From Collinsella sp. An2 (GTDB lineage: Bacteria > Actinomycetota > Coriobacteriia > Coriobacteriales > Coriobacteriaceae): a stretch of 51,984 nt of DNA. The DNA is taken from contig NZ_NFJW01000013.1 of NCBI RefSeq assembly GCF_002160065.1, positions 1-51,984 on the forward strand, read 5' to 3'. The notes beneath the pieces are model-generated. The model had not been told where the DNA came from. It saw only the letters and a program-made list of their open reading frames with translations, and ran no database searches. Shown in pieces: positions 17,335 to 27,400 of the stretch. Position 1 is the stretch's first letter, and each line of letters opens with the position of its first letter. The translations under genes were made by a program, and so were the position numbers.

Positions 17335-18409
17335 CGGCGCCACCCCCTTCCGCGGCCACCTCGCGGCGGCTCTTACGCAGGCGCGAGCGAACGGCGTCGA
17401 CGGTACGCTGGTAAATCTTGAGATGCGGCACGACCATCACGAGGATGAGCACCACGGCGTAGATGAGCATGCGGTACTGGTTGATGGGGCGCAGCACCTC
17501 GGGCAGGATGGTGAGGAACGCGGCCGAGATGACCGATCCCCAGATGTTGCCCATGCCGCCGAGCACCACGTAGACCAGAATCAGGATCGAGGTGTTGAAG
17601 TCGAACTGCGACGGCACGATCGAAGAGTAGTTCATGGCGTAGAGCACGCCCGCGGCGCCGGCCAGAGCAGAGGCCACCACGAAGGCCATGAGGCGATACT
17701 TGGTGACGTTGATACCCACGGACTCGGCAGCGATACGGTTATCGCGCACGGCCATGATGGCACGGCCGCTACGGCTGTGCATGAGGTTGAGCACCACGGC
17801 GACCGTGATGAGCACCAAGATCACACCGCCCACGAAGGTGGAGATCTTATCGATACCCACCGCGCCGCGCGGGCCGTTGATAATCACGACGCCCTGCGTC
17901 ATGCCCAGCGAGCTCGAGTCGGTCATAGAGAAATGCAGACCAGCATCGTCCACGCCGATATAGAAGTTGTTGAGCAGGTTCTTGATAATCTCGCCGAAAG
18001 CCAGCGTAACGATGGCAAGGTAGTCGCCCGAAAGGCGCATGACCGGGATGCCGACCACAAGGCCGATGATGCCGGCTGCAATGGCACCCGCCACGGCGGA
18101 CACCACGAAGAGCAGGATGTCGGACTCAACGCCGGCGCGGGTGAGGCAGGTTGCCACGATGACGCCGGTGAAGGCGCCCACGCTCATGAAGCCCGCGTGT
18201 CCCAGCGACAGCTCGCCGGAAACGCCGACCACCAGGTTGAGCGAAACGGCCAGACACACATAGGCGCAGATGGGCACGAGCTGGCCGCGCAGCGAATTGG
18301 AGATAAGCCCCACGCTCTCGAGGAGCGTGACCACGATGAAGGCGCCGATGGCGAGGGCATAGGTGAGCAGCGTCGAACGCGTCTGTCGCTTCAAGCCTTT
18401 GATGTTCAT
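17327..18409 (-). CDS. livM: Branched-chain amino-acid ABC transporter permease LivM
   Basis: This is a membrane subunit of the Liv importer, with about ten hydrophobic segments. The LivM-type motif GELSLGHAGFMSVGAF is present, as is the cytoplasmic coupling region SRSGRAIMAVRDNRIAAESVGINV that docks on the ATPases. The ATG at 18409 follows AGGTGAT by six bases; an upstream GTG at 18418 is the alternative. It follows livH almost directly and overlaps livG. Confidence 0.94.
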   Translation of the reverse strand: MNIKGLKRQTRSTLLTYALAIGAFIVVTLLESVGLISNSLRGQLVPICAYVCLAVSLNLVVGVSGELSLGHAGFMSVGAFTGVIVATCLTRAGVESDILLFVVSAVAGAIAAGIIGLVVGIPVMRLSGDYLAIVTLAFGEIIKNLLNNFYIGVDDAGLHFSMTDSSSLGMTQGVVIINGPRGAVGIDKISTFVGGVILVLITVAVVLNLMHSRSGRAIMAVRDNRIAAESVGINVTKYRLMAFVVASALAGAAGVLYAMNYSSIVPSQFDFNTSILILVYVVLGGMGNIWGSVISAAFLTILPEVLRPINQYRMLIYAVVLILVMVVPHLKIYQRTVDAVRSRLRKSRREVAAEGGGADE

Positions 18410-18418
18410 GCCTATCAC

Positions 18419-19300
18419 CTACACTTTCTCGCGAACGGTCTTGCCAAGCAGGCCCGAGGGCTTGATCAGCAGCACGACGATCAGCACGGCGAAGACGACG
18501 GCATCGGCAAGCTGGGTACCAATATAGGCGCGAGCGAAGATCTCGATGATGCCCAGAAGCACGCCGCCGAGCGCGGCGCCCGGGATGGACCCGATGCCGC
18601 CAAGAACGGCCGCGGTGAAGGCCTTGATGCCGGGCATGGAGCCGGTGGTGGGCATGAGCGTAGGATAGGCCGAGCACATGAGCACGCCGGCGACGGCCGC
18701 AAGACCCGAGCCGATAGCGAACACCATCGCGATGGTGGAATTCACGTTGATGCCCATGAGCTGGGCCGCGTCGCGGTCCTCGGAGCAGGCACGCATGGCC
18801 TTGCCCATCTTGGTCTTCCCCGTAAACATCACCAGCGCCACCATGATCACGATGCAGCACACGATGGTGAGCACCGCGGTGGAGCTGATGGTGAGCCGGC
18901 CATCAAAGAGCTGCAGCGCGGGCAGGCTGATGACCGTGGAGAACGATTTGGGGTCGGAGCCCATGATGAGCAGTGCGGCATTCTGCAGAAAATAGCTGAC
19001 GCCGATGGCGGTAATAAGGACGTTGAGCGAAGGCGCGTTGCGCAGCGGCTTGTAGGCGAGACGCTCCATGACGATACCCAGCACGGTGCAGCCCACGATG
19101 GACAGCAGCACGCCCACGATCGCAGGCACGCCCAGGTAGCTCACGGCGCAGAAGCAGATATAGCCACCAACCATGATGACGTCGCCATGTGCGAAGTTGA
19201 GCATCTTAGCGATGCCGTAGACCATGGTGTAACCCAGGGCGATGATCGCGTAGACGCTGCCCAGGCTCATGCCGTTGATGAGATTGGCGATGACCTCCAT
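18419..19300 (-). CDS. livH: Branched-chain amino-acid ABC transporter permease LivH
   Basis: This is the second membrane subunit, of about 293 residues with eight or so hydrophobic segments. It opens with LINGMSLGSVYAIIALGYTM, the LivH-type N-terminus, then MLNFAHGDVIMVGGY and the ATPase-contact segment KTKMGKAMRACSEDRDAAQLMGI. The start at 19300 has a strong AAAGGAGGGG, so the longer frame (to 19336) is rejected. A hairpin terminator separates it from livJ, so it is probably transcribed at lower level than the binding protein. Confidence 0.95.
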   Translation of the reverse strand: MEVIANLINGMSLGSVYAIIALGYTMVYGIAKMLNFAHGDVIMVGGYICFCAVSYLGVPAIVGVLLSIVGCTVLGIVMERLAYKPLRNAPSLNVLITAIGVSYFLQNAALLIMGSDPKSFSTVISLPALQLFDGRLTISSTAVLTIVCCIVIMVALVMFTGKTKMGKAMRACSEDRDAAQLMGINVNSTIAMVFAIGSGLAAVAGVLMCSAYPTLMPTTGSMPGIKAFTAAVLGGIGSIPGAALGGVLLGIIEIFARAYIGTQLADAVVFAVLIVVLLIKPSGLLGKTVREKV

Positions 19301-19326
19301 GTCCCCCCTCCTTTCACACTGTGTGA

Positions 19327-19371
19327 CATAAAACAAAGCGAGCGGAGACCACCTCCTGGGCAGCCTCCGCT
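19327..19371 (-). terminator. Intercistronic terminator between livJ and livH
   Basis: On the minus strand GAGCGGAG and CTCCGCTC (19339-19371) form an 8-bp stem followed by GCTTTGTTTTA. It is placed after livJ and before livH. Partial termination here would give excess binding protein over permease, as is usual for ABC importers. A nearby palindrome TCACAC-T-GTGTGA (19314-19326) lies just downstream of it. Confidence 0.6.
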
Positions 19372-19404
19372 CTGAAAATCGTCGAGGCGATCCTAGGGTT
19401 TCTC

Positions 19405-20661
19405 CTAGGCGTCAAGCGGCATGTACTCGCCGTTCTCGATGACCATGCCCATCGGCTGCTTGGAAACCTCGCCGGAGTCAGACCAGGTAGCGGCCTCGCC
19501 AGCGGTGGTCAGGCCGGTGTAGGAGAAGTCGCTGGAGGTGAAGGTCTCCACGAGCGCGTCGCAGATGTCGGAGAAGTCCTGGTCGGGCGTGCAGCCAGCC
19601 TGCTCAAGAGCATCACGGATGGCGTAGACGCAGTCATAGGCGTCGGCGGCGAACTGGTTGGGGGTCTCGCCGTACTCGTCCTGGTACTTCTTCACGAAGT
19701 CCTGCGTGGCGGAGTCGGTAGCGGTGGCGACGAACGGGGTCAGCAGCATGGCGCCCTCAGCGAGCGAGGTGTCGAAGCCCTCGACGGTGAGCAGGCCGTC
19801 CATGCCGTCGACGCCGAACCACTTGGGGGCAAAGCCCATCTGGTTCGCCTGCGTGAGGATGAGCGAAATGGGGGTGTAGTAGATGGGCAGGAACACCAGG
19901 TCGGCGCCGGCGTTCTTGGCATCGTTCAGCTGCACCGAGAAGTCGGTGGCGGAGTCGTCGGTGAACGTGGTGGTGGACACGATGGAAAGGCCCAGCGTGT
20001 CGGCCTCGGTCTTGAAGCTGTTGTAGATGCCCGAAGAGTAGGCGTCGGAGTTGTTGTAGATGATGGCAATCTTGGAGCCCAGCTGCTGCTCGGAGATGTA
20101 CTGCGCGGACGCGGCACCCTGGTTGGGGTCGGTGAAGCACATCTGGAAGACGTTGTCCTTGCGCGGCGTGGAGATGTTGCCGTCCGCGTCGGGCTGGCCG
20201 CCGATGACGTCCGTGGAGGACGCAGACGGGGTCAGCTGGAACATGTTGTCGGCGTTCGTCTCGGAGGACACGGCGACGCACGGAGCGGTGGTCGTGGTGC
20301 CCACGAGGATCTGCATACCCCAGTCCTTCAGGTTGTTGTATGCGTTGACCGACTTCTCGGCGTCGTTCTCGTCATCCTGGAAGTTCAGCTCGAACTGGAT
20401 GTCGCCGCCCTTTTCGTTGATCTCATCAACCGCGATCTGGATGGCGTTCTTGCAAGCGTTGCCATAAATCGCCGTAGCGCCGGTGGTGGGTCCGATGCCG
20501 CCGATCTTGAAGGCGGCGCCGCTCGCGCTGGAGCTGCTCGTGCTGCCCGAACCGGCGTTGTCGGAGTTGCAGCCCGCCAGGACGCCCGCAGCACCCAGGC
20601 CGGCCAGACCCATAATGAGGCTCCTGCGGCTCACCGCAGGGTTGAAGTTGATGCTCGACAT
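19405..20661 (-). CDS. livJ: Branched-chain amino-acid substrate-binding lipoprotein
   Basis: This is the extracytoplasmic binding protein of the Liv importer. It has a lipoprotein signal, SRRSLIMGLAGLGAAG followed by lipobox LAGC, with a twin-arginine pair that could indicate Tat export, then a Ser-rich linker. The mature part is a type I periplasmic-binding fold: KIGGIGPTTGATAIYGNACK, AIQIAVDEINEKGG, and later YISEQQLGSKIAIIYNN. The start at 20661 (MSSINF) follows GAGAGGAGAG; the ten-codon-longer frame is less likely. It heads livJHMGF. The substrate class is inferred from family and operon. Confidence 0.93.
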   Translation of the reverse strand: MSSINFNPAVSRRSLIMGLAGLGAAGVLAGCNSDNAGSGSTSSSSASGAAFKIGGIGPTTGATAIYGNACKNAIQIAVDEINEKGGDIQFELNFQDDENDAEKSVNAYNNLKDWGMQILVGTTTTAPCVAVSSETNADNMFQLTPSASSTDVIGGQPDADGNISTPRKDNVFQMCFTDPNQGAASAQYISEQQLGSKIAIIYNNSDAYSSGIYNSFKTEADTLGLSIVSTTTFTDDSATDFSVQLNDAKNAGADLVFLPIYYTPISLILTQANQMGFAPKWFGVDGMDGLLTVEGFDTSLAEGAMLLTPFVATATDSATQDFVKKYQDEYGETPNQFAADAYDCVYAIRDALEQAGCTPDQDFSDICDALVETFTSSDFSYTGLTTAGEAATWSDSGEVSKQPMGMVIENGEYMPLDA

Positions 20662-21050
20662 GCGACTCTCCTCTCGAGCGCGCGCCCGCACAAGGACGCG
20701 CCGTTATAGAAACCCCCACCACGGGACAGACGTTGTGCTTGAAATCCCCCATGTCCTGTATATGGTGGTTTTGTTAGAGTACTCGTTTTTTCGGCAAAAG
20801 GTAAGGTACCAGCGGTCTAACGGAGCCCTGCGCGGGGTAAGGGGGCTTGCCTTATGCGTCGTACCTGCATTTTTTTCGCGAACCCCAGGCCAGGGGGCGT
20901 GTTACATCTGTGTTTCACACGCGCGAGGCGCCGCACGGCAAAACGCGATTTCATGCTCAACCGGTATATGTATGAGGGATACTGGAATATACGGCCCGGG
21001 AACCCGCCCGCGGCAGAAGGCGCCTGCGCGCACGAATCCAAGGAGGCAGC
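20662..21050. other. Divergent intergenic region between livJ and hom
   Basis: The region should hold the promoters of livJ (minus) and hom (plus). A minus-strand TATAAC near 20703-20708 is a candidate -10 for livJ. The stretch is A+T-richer around 20770-20800. I found no T-box, riboswitch or leader peptide signature, although regulation of hom by an amino acid would be expected. Confidence 0.3.
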
Positions 21051-22388
21051 ATGCAGGATACAGACCGCACCGTGAACGTTGGACTCATCGGCCTGGGGAC
21101 CGTCGGCGGCGGCGTGGCGAAGGTCATCGCGCGCCATCGCGACGAATACCGCAAGGCCTATGGCATTGACCTGCGCATCAAGCGCGCCTGCGCTCTCGAC
21201 GCCGAGCGTGCGGCAGAGCTGGGCTTCACCGGCGACACCTTTACGCAGGACTGGCACGATGTGGTCGCAGACCCCGAGATCGACATCGTCGTAGAGCTCA
21301 TCGGCGGCGAGCATCCCGCCACCGAGATCTTCGAGGCCGCCCTTACCTCGGGCAAGCACATGGTCTCCGCCAACAAGGCCCTGCTTGGCCGCCACGTGGA
21401 GCGCCTGGCGCGCCTGGCCGCCGAGCACGGCGTGCAAATCCGCTGCGAGGCCTCTGCAGGCGGCGGCATCCCCATCGTGAACGCGCTCGAGCACGCGCTG
21501 GTGGGCAACGAGATCCTGACCGTCGCGGGCATCCTGAACGGCACCACCAACTACATCCTGTCGCGCATGGACGCCGAGGGCCTGGACTTCGACGAGGTCC
21601 TCGCCGACGCACAGCGCCTGGGCTACGCCGAGGCCGACCCCACCGCCGACGTGGACGGCTTCGACGCCGCAAGCAAGGTGGCCATCCTCTCGTCGATCGC
21701 CTTCCACACGCGCGTCACCACCGACGACGTGTTCCAGGAAGGTATCCGCAACGTGTCTGCCGCCGACATCGCGCAGGCGCGCAGCATGGGATACGTGGTG
21801 AAGCTTTTAGGTATCGCCCGCAACACCGAGAGCGGCGTGGACGTGCGCGTGCACCCCACCATGATTCCTGCCGACCACATGCTTGCCGGCGTGAACGGCG
21901 CCATGAACGCCGTGTACGTGGTGGGTGACGCCGTGGGCGAGACCATGTTCTACGGCGCGGGCGCGGGCTCCTTCCCCACCGCGAGCGCCGTGGTGGGCGA
22001 TGTGCTGGCGCTCGCCGACGCGATCAGCCACAACGAGCGCGTGCAGGCCGAGATCGAGCCGTTTGGCCGCGTGCTTCCGCTGCGCTCGATCGATGACCTG
22101 AAGACGCGCTACTACATCCGCCTCTCGGTCGAGGACCGCGTGGGCGCGCTCGCCCCGGTCGTCGACGTGTTTGCACAGCACGGCATTTCGATTTCGCAGA
22201 TCAGCCAGCTGCAGGACGACGGCGAGGGCCACTGCTCGGTGGTGTTCATGACGCACAAGGCCGCCGAGCGTGATATGGCCTCTGCTCGCGTCGACCTGGA
22301 GGCGCTCGATGTGGTGGAGCGCGTTGCCAGCGTGATTCGCATCGAGGACGTCGAGGCCTGGACCGAGGGCGCCGAGGCCAACGAATAG
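21051..22388 (+). CDS. hom: Homoserine dehydrogenase
   Basis: It reduces aspartate semialdehyde to homoserine with NAD(P)H, the branch point to threonine, methionine and (via threonine) isoleucine. The 445 residues show the nucleotide-binding GLIGLGTVGGGVAK at 11-24, the middle VSANKALL and ASAGGGIPIVNALEH, and the catalytic-domain motif ILNGTTNYILSRM. A C-terminal ACT domain (YYIRLSVEDRVGALAPVVDV onward) points to feedback control, usually by threonine. AAGGAGG lies at ideal distance. It is monocistronic, with its own terminator; no thrB or thrC is in the window. Confidence 0.96.
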   Translation: MQDTDRTVNVGLIGLGTVGGGVAKVIARHRDEYRKAYGIDLRIKRACALDAERAAELGFTGDTFTQDWHDVVADPEIDIVVELIGGEHPATEIFEAALTSGKHMVSANKALLGRHVERLARLAAEHGVQIRCEASAGGGIPIVNALEHALVGNEILTVAGILNGTTNYILSRMDAEGLDFDEVLADAQRLGYAEADPTADVDGFDAASKVAILSSIAFHTRVTTDDVFQEGIRNVSAADIAQARSMGYVVKLLGIARNTESGVDVRVHPTMIPADHMLAGVNGAMNAVYVVGDAVGETMFYGAGAGSFPTASAVVGDVLALADAISHNERVQAEIEPFGRVLPLRSIDDLKTRYYIRLSVEDRVGALAPVVDVFAQHGISISQISQLQDDGEGHCSVVFMTHKAAERDMASARVDLEALDVVERVASVIRIEDVEAWTEGAEANE

Positions 22389-22423
22389 CGGTGCTGTCGG
22401 CAGCGCACAGCAACCGTCCGCAA

Positions 22424-22462
22424 GCGGCGAGGGGTCCTGCCGGGCCCCTCGCCGCTTTCTTG
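22424..22462 (+). terminator. Rho-independent terminator of hom
   Basis: An 11-bp perfect stem, GCGGCGAGGGG with CCCCTCGCCGC (22424-22455), is followed by TTTCTTG, 36 nt after the stop codon. Confidence 0.9.
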
Positions 22463-22525
22463 TAGCGCGCCGCTTTGCCGTGTGGTGCTGCACGCAGGGA
22501 TGACGCGTTTGCCGGACGACGTTGC

Positions 22526-22658
22526 GTGCAGAAATGAAACCTTGGTGCAATTCCTGAAATTGGATGCAGGTCTGCACGGAATAAGGCCCTTTCAGCAGGA
22601 TTTCTATGCCGCATTTGCACCTATTTTCCGATTCTGCACCGAGGTTTCATTTCTGCAC
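22526..22658. repeat. Palindromic element, family B (GTGCAGAAATGAAACC arms)
   Basis: A 24-nt arm at 22526-22549, starting GTGCAGAAATGAAACC, recurs inverted at 22635-22658 with a single mismatch. The 85-nt interior contains further TGCA-centred pieces. There is no ORF. It lies between hom and upp. It is unrelated in sequence to the palindromes at 6103, 23627 and 31139. Confidence 0.75.
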
Positions 22659-22858
22659 CGAAGTTTGTATGTCCGGCTTCATCCCCTACCGGTAGACACC
22701 CCCGAAGAACCAGCTGCGACCGTCTGCCGCTTTGTCGCCACATAACCCGCCTCCTGGGCGTACTTTGAAGAGTGGTGAGATTGCCAGCAGCGCCGTCCCG
22801 GAGAACGGCACGCCTCGGCAACACCGTGCGTCGAACCCTCATCGGAAGGAGATCGCCC

Positions 22859-23521
22859 ATGTCCGACTCGAGCACCACCTATACCTACGACGCCTCACGT
22901 GTGACGTTTGTAGACCACCCGCTTGTGCAGCATAAGCTCACCCTTATGCGCAATAAGGAAACAGGCACCAAGCAGTTCCGCGAGCTGGTTCGCGAGCTTG
23001 CCATCTTCGAGGGCTATGAGGCCACCCGCGACCTGCCGCTGGAAGATGCTCCCGTCGAGACCCCCATCTGCGCGACCGTGGGCAAGCGCCTCTCGGGCCG
23101 ACGCCTGGCCGTGCTTCCCATCCTGCGCGCAGGCCTAGGGATGGTGGAAGGCCTGCTTGAGCTGGTGCCCGATGCGCGCGTGGGCCACATCGGCATGTAT
23201 CGCGACGAGGTGACGCACAAGCCGCATGAGTATTACTGCAAGGTGCCCCGCGATATTTCCGAGCGCATCTGCCTGGTGGTCGACCCCATGCTTGCAACGG
23301 GCGGCTCGGCGACGGCCGCCATCGAATACCTGCGAGGACAGGGCGTGTGTGACCTGAGGCTATTGGTGCTGGTAGCAGCTCCCCAGGGCCTGGCAACCGT
23401 TCTCGAAGCCGACCCGAACGTACACATCTACACCTGCGCGATCGATGAATGCCTGAACGACGCAGCCTACATCGTGCCTGGCCTGGGCGACGCCGGCGAC
23501 CGCATCTTTGGAACGCTGTAG
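22859..23521 (+). CDS. upp: Uracil phosphoribosyltransferase
   Basis: It salvages uracil to UMP using PRPP. The 220 residues show [16 protein letters not shown]-type N-terminal sequence (here [16 protein letters not shown]), the flexible-loop region, the PRPP-binding motif [12 protein letters not shown], and the C-terminal [11 protein letters not shown] that recognises uracil. Length is typical. The frame extends 29 codons upstream, but GGAAGGAGA lies just before the ATG at 22859 and homology starts there. No uracil permease is adjacent. Confidence 0.96.
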   Translation: MSDSSTTYTYDASRVTFVDHPLVQHKLTLMRNKETGTKQFRELVRELAIFEGYEATRDLPLEDAPVETPICATVGKRLSGRRLAVLPILRAGLGMVEGLLELVPDARVGHIGMYRDEVTHKPHEYYCKVPRDISERICLVVDPMLATGGSATAAIEYLRGQGVCDLRLLVLVAAPQGLATVLEADPNVHIYTCAIDECLNDAAYIVPGLGDAGDRIFGTL

Positions 23522-23626
23522 GGCGCGCAGGGTCATCCGGACAGCGCGCACGCCAGGCCTGCACACCGCAACAGGATGCGCGTCGGCGCAGCGAGGCCTG
23601 CCATGAAGCCTGAAGGGGCGTGCAAA

Positions 23627-23798
23627 AGCCCTCTTTGTGTGTAAAATCGGGCGTTTTGTACGCCCGATTTTCTTTATGCAGTTTTGAGGCGTTTTATGCA
23701 TTTCGCCGACCTGGGAAAACGTTCGTTGAGCGGACGGACAAAACCTTGCAGCGCTTTCAAGTCGTACAAAACGTCGATTTTTACACACAAACGGGGCT
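23627..23798. repeat. Palindromic element, family C (172 bp)
   Basis: A 34-nt arm at 23627-23660, with core TTTGTGTGTAAAA, recurs inverted at 23765-23798 with about five differences. The interior is 104 nt and has no ORF of note. The left arm overlaps the terminator at 23643-23671. The size and long imperfect termini suggest a non-autonomous mobile element (MITE). Confidence 0.7.
23643..23671 (+). terminator. Probable terminator downstream of upp
   Basis: AAAATCGGGCG-TTTTGTA-CGCCCGATTTT forms an 11-bp stem flanked by A and T runs, then CTTT, so it could work in both directions. It is about 120 nt past upp, inside a larger palindromic element. Confidence 0.65.
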
Positions 23799-23858
23799 CA
23801 TTGCTACCCCGGACATCTTGAAGACCCGCTCGGCTTGCATATTGTTTGCATTCTGTAA

Positions 23859-24251
23859 TCAGTACCCCATGGCGACAAGCATGGCCTCGTCGTTGCCAAA
23901 ATAATGACCCACCTCATGGATGACCGTTTTGCGTATCTCCTCAACGATAGCCTCGCGCGTCTGGAAGCAGCGCTCGTGAGGACCCTTGAAAATGGTGATG
24001 ACGTCCGGAAAGCCGCCACTCTCACCATAGTAGATGCCCCGATCGGTAAGCGGCGTCCCCTCGTACAGGCCGAGCAGCTCGTCGTCGCAGACTTCTGCCC
24101 ACTCGGTGTCTATCGCTTCCAGCTGCTCGGCCTCAGGCTCATCTGCAACGGTGAACACCACGTTCTCCAGCGCATCGAGAAACTGGTCCGGAATTGCCTC
24201 GAGCGCCGCCTCGACAGCAGCTTCGAACTCTTCCTCGGTCATGTGATACAT
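23859..24251 (-). CDS. Small zincin-like metallopeptidase family protein
   Basis: This 130-residue protein belongs to the minimal zincin family common in Actinobacteria. The zinc motif HEVGHYFG is at 112-119, preceded by the family region TIFKGPHERC. Acidic residues dominate, as is usual, and its proteolytic activity is mostly unproven in the family. There is no signal peptide, so it is cytoplasmic. The frame opens at 24434, but homology begins at MYHMTEEEF (24251), with GGGG five bases before. It is divergent from purL, 170 nt apart. Confidence 0.85.
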   Translation of the reverse strand: MYHMTEEEFEAAVEAALEAIPDQFLDALENVVFTVADEPEAEQLEAIDTEWAEVCDDELLGLYEGTPLTDRGIYYGESGGFPDVITIFKGPHERCFQTREAIVEEIRKTVIHEVGHYFGNDEAMLVAMGY

Positions 24252-24420
24252 AGCAACCCCATTCGTTCCTCGTGTGACGGTAAGCGTGTTATACCCGCCA
24301 GCCAATGCCATCCCAAGCATGAAACATGGCCTCCACGCTCCCGTTCGAGTGCATGCCTGTCGTATCATAAGGACGGTATGCAATCGGCCTTTGAGGGCAG
24401 GATTCGAAGGGCAGGATGGA

Positions 24421-27400
24421 ATGGTCTCTCGCATCTACGTAGAGAAAAAACCCGGCTTCGACGTGGAGGCGCAGCAGCTCCTCAGCGAGCTGGTGAGCAT
24501 CTTGGGCATCAAAGGCCTCACGGGCCTTCGCCTTATCAACCGTTACGACGTGGAGGGTATCGACGAGGAACTTTTCCGCTCCTGTGTGCCCACGGTGTTT
24601 TCGGAACCGCAGGTAGACCTCGCCTATGACGAGCTGCCCGATGCCGCGGACGCCGCGGCGGTCTTCGCAGTCGAGTTCCTGCCTGGGCAGTTCGACCAGC
24701 GCGCCGACTCGGCCAGCGAGTGCATCCAGCTCATCAGCCAGGGAGAGCGCCCCACCGTGCGCTCCGCCAAGGTGTACATCCTGGCCGGCGAGCTCTCGGA
24801 GGCCGACGTCGACGCCATCAAGCACTACGTCGTGAACCCCGTCGAGGCGCGCCTTGCAAGCCTCGACAAGCCCGAGACCCTTGCCACCGAGGTCCCCGAT
24901 CCCGAGCCGGTGGAAGTCCTGACCGGCTTCCGCGAGCTTGATGAGGCGGGGCTTGCCGCCTTCATCGCCGACCGCGGCCTGGCCATGGACGAGGCAGACA
25001 TCGCCTTTTGCCAGCAGTACTTCCGCGACGAGGACCGTGATCCGACCATCACCGAGATTCGCGTGATCGACACCTACTGGTCGGACCACTGCCGCCACAC
25101 CACCTTCGGCACCGTACTCACCGACGTCAAGATCGACGACGCCGTGGTTCAGGCCGCCTTCGACCGCTACATGGAGATCCGCCACGAGCTCGGCCGCGAC
25201 GAGAAGCCCGTCTGCCTCATGGACATGGGCACCATCGGCGCCAAGTATCTGAAGAAGACCGGCCAGCTCAAGAACCTCGACGAGTCCGAGGAGATCAACG
25301 CCTGCACGGTGAAGGTCACTGTGGACGTGGACGGCGAGGACCAGGACTGGCTCTTCCTGTTCAAGAACGAGACCCACAACCATCCGACCGAGATTGAGCC
25401 CTTCGGCGGCGCGGCCACCTGCATCGGCGGCGCGATCCGCGACCCGCTTTCCGGCCGCAGCTACGTGTACCAGGCCATGCGTGTCACCGGCGCGGCCGAC
25501 CCGACCGTGCCGGTGTCCGAGACGCTTGCCGGCAAGCTGCCGCAGCGCAAGCTCGTGACCACCGCGGCGGCCGGCTACTCCAGCTACGGCAACCAAATCG
25601 GGCTGGCCACCGGCCAGGTCTCCGAGCTCTACCACCCGGGATACGTGGCCAAACGCATGGAGATCGGCGCCGTCGTGGGCGCGACGCCCGCCGACCACGT
25701 GCGCCGCGAGTGCCCCGCACCCGGCGACAAGATCATTCTCTTGGGCGGCCGCACCGGCCGTGACGGCATCGGCGGCGCCACCGGCTCGTCCAAGGCGCAC
25801 AACGTCGAGTCCATCGAGAAGGACGGCGCCGAGGTCCAGAAGGGCAACGCCCCCATGGAGCGCAAGCTGCAGCGCCTGTTCCGCCGCGGCGACGCCTGCC
25901 GCCTCATCAAGCGCTGTAACGACTTCGGCGCAGGCGGCGTCTCCGTGGCCGTGGGCGAGCTGGCCGACGGCCTCTACATCGACCTCGACCAGGTGACCAA
26001 GAAGTACGAGGGCCTCGACGGCACCGAGCTCGCCATCTCCGAGAGCCAGGAGCGCATGGCCGTGGCCGTGGCCGAGGACGACGTCGACGAGTTCATGGGC
26101 TACGCCGCCGAGGAGAACCTCGAGGCGACCGTGATCGCCGAGGTCACGCAGGAAAAGCGCGTGCGCATGGCCTGGCAGGGAGACGCCATTGTGGACCTGT
26201 CTCGCGACTTCCTGGCATCGAACGGTGCGCCCAAGCACCAGAACGCCCACGTGGAGGCACGCTCCGTGTGGCAGCCGGCCTGGGAGGGCACCACGCTCGC
26301 CGAGCGCATGAAGAGCCTCGTCTCCGACCTGAACGTGTGCTCCAACAAGGGCCTCTCCGAGCGCTTCGACTCCACCATCGGCGCGGCGACCGTGCTCATG
26401 CCGTTCGGCGGCAAGACGCAGCTCACGCCCGCCGAGGCCATGGTTGCCAAGTTCCCCGTGGACGGCGAGACCACCACGGCGAGCGCGATGGCATGGGGCT
26501 TCAACCCCTACCTCATGGAGCAAGACCAGTTCGCAGGCGCGTATCTTTCGGTCGTCGAGTCTGTCGCACGTCTGGTGGCCGCGGGCTTCGACCACAGATG
26601 CGCCTACCTCACCTTCCAGGAGTACTTCGAGCGCCTGCGCGACGTGCCGGAGCGCTGGGGCAAACCCGTCGCGGCCGTGCTCGGCGCCCTCATGGCCCAG
26701 GTGGACCTGGGCATCGGCGCCATCGGCGGCAAAGACTCCATGTCCGGGTCGTTCGAGGACCTCGACGTGCCGCCTACGCTCGTCTCCTTCGCCGTGGCCG
26801 TGGGCCGCGCCGCCGGCGCCGTCTCGCCCGAGTTCAAGGGCGTGACGCACCGCGTCGTGCGCATCGCCCCCGCAACCTACGGCGAGGACTGGCGTCCCGA
26901 CACCGCCCAGCTTCTCGACGCCTTCGAGCTCGTCGAGAAGCTCGCCTCCTCCGGCGCGGCGCTCGCCATCTCCACGCCCGGCTACGGCGGAAGCGCCGAG
27001 GCGCTGTTCAAGATGTGCCTGGGCAACCAAATCGGCCTGGAGCTCGCCGAGGACGTCGACATCGACAGCCTGTTCGAGCCCATGTACGGCAGCTTCATCG
27101 TGGAGCTTTCCGAGGACGCCGATGCGGTGCTGGAGAGCGCTGCGGACGGCCTGGTCGTCGAGCCGCTCGGCACCACCGTCGAGGCCTACGTGCTCGACGC
27201 CGCCGATGAGACCATTGACCTTGCCGAGCTGCAGGAAGCCTGGGAGAGTCGCCTGGAGGGCGTGTTCCCCTACCGCACCCCCGCCGACGAGGCCGCCGAG
27301 CTTCCCGCGGTGGAGCCGACTACCTTTACCGCCGAGGCTCCGCACGTCTATACCGGCGAGAAGTTCGCGCGCCCGCGCGTGATCATCCCCGTCTTCCCGG

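Noticed and set aside
17084-19375. A 763-codon plus-strand frame
   Set aside because: It is antisense to livG, livM and livH. Its His/Asp/Glu-rich translation is a mirror of hydrophobic permease codons.
20700-21050. T-box or riboswitch before hom
   Set aside because: No T-box core sequence, leader peptide with Thr/Met/Ile codons or paired terminator was found.
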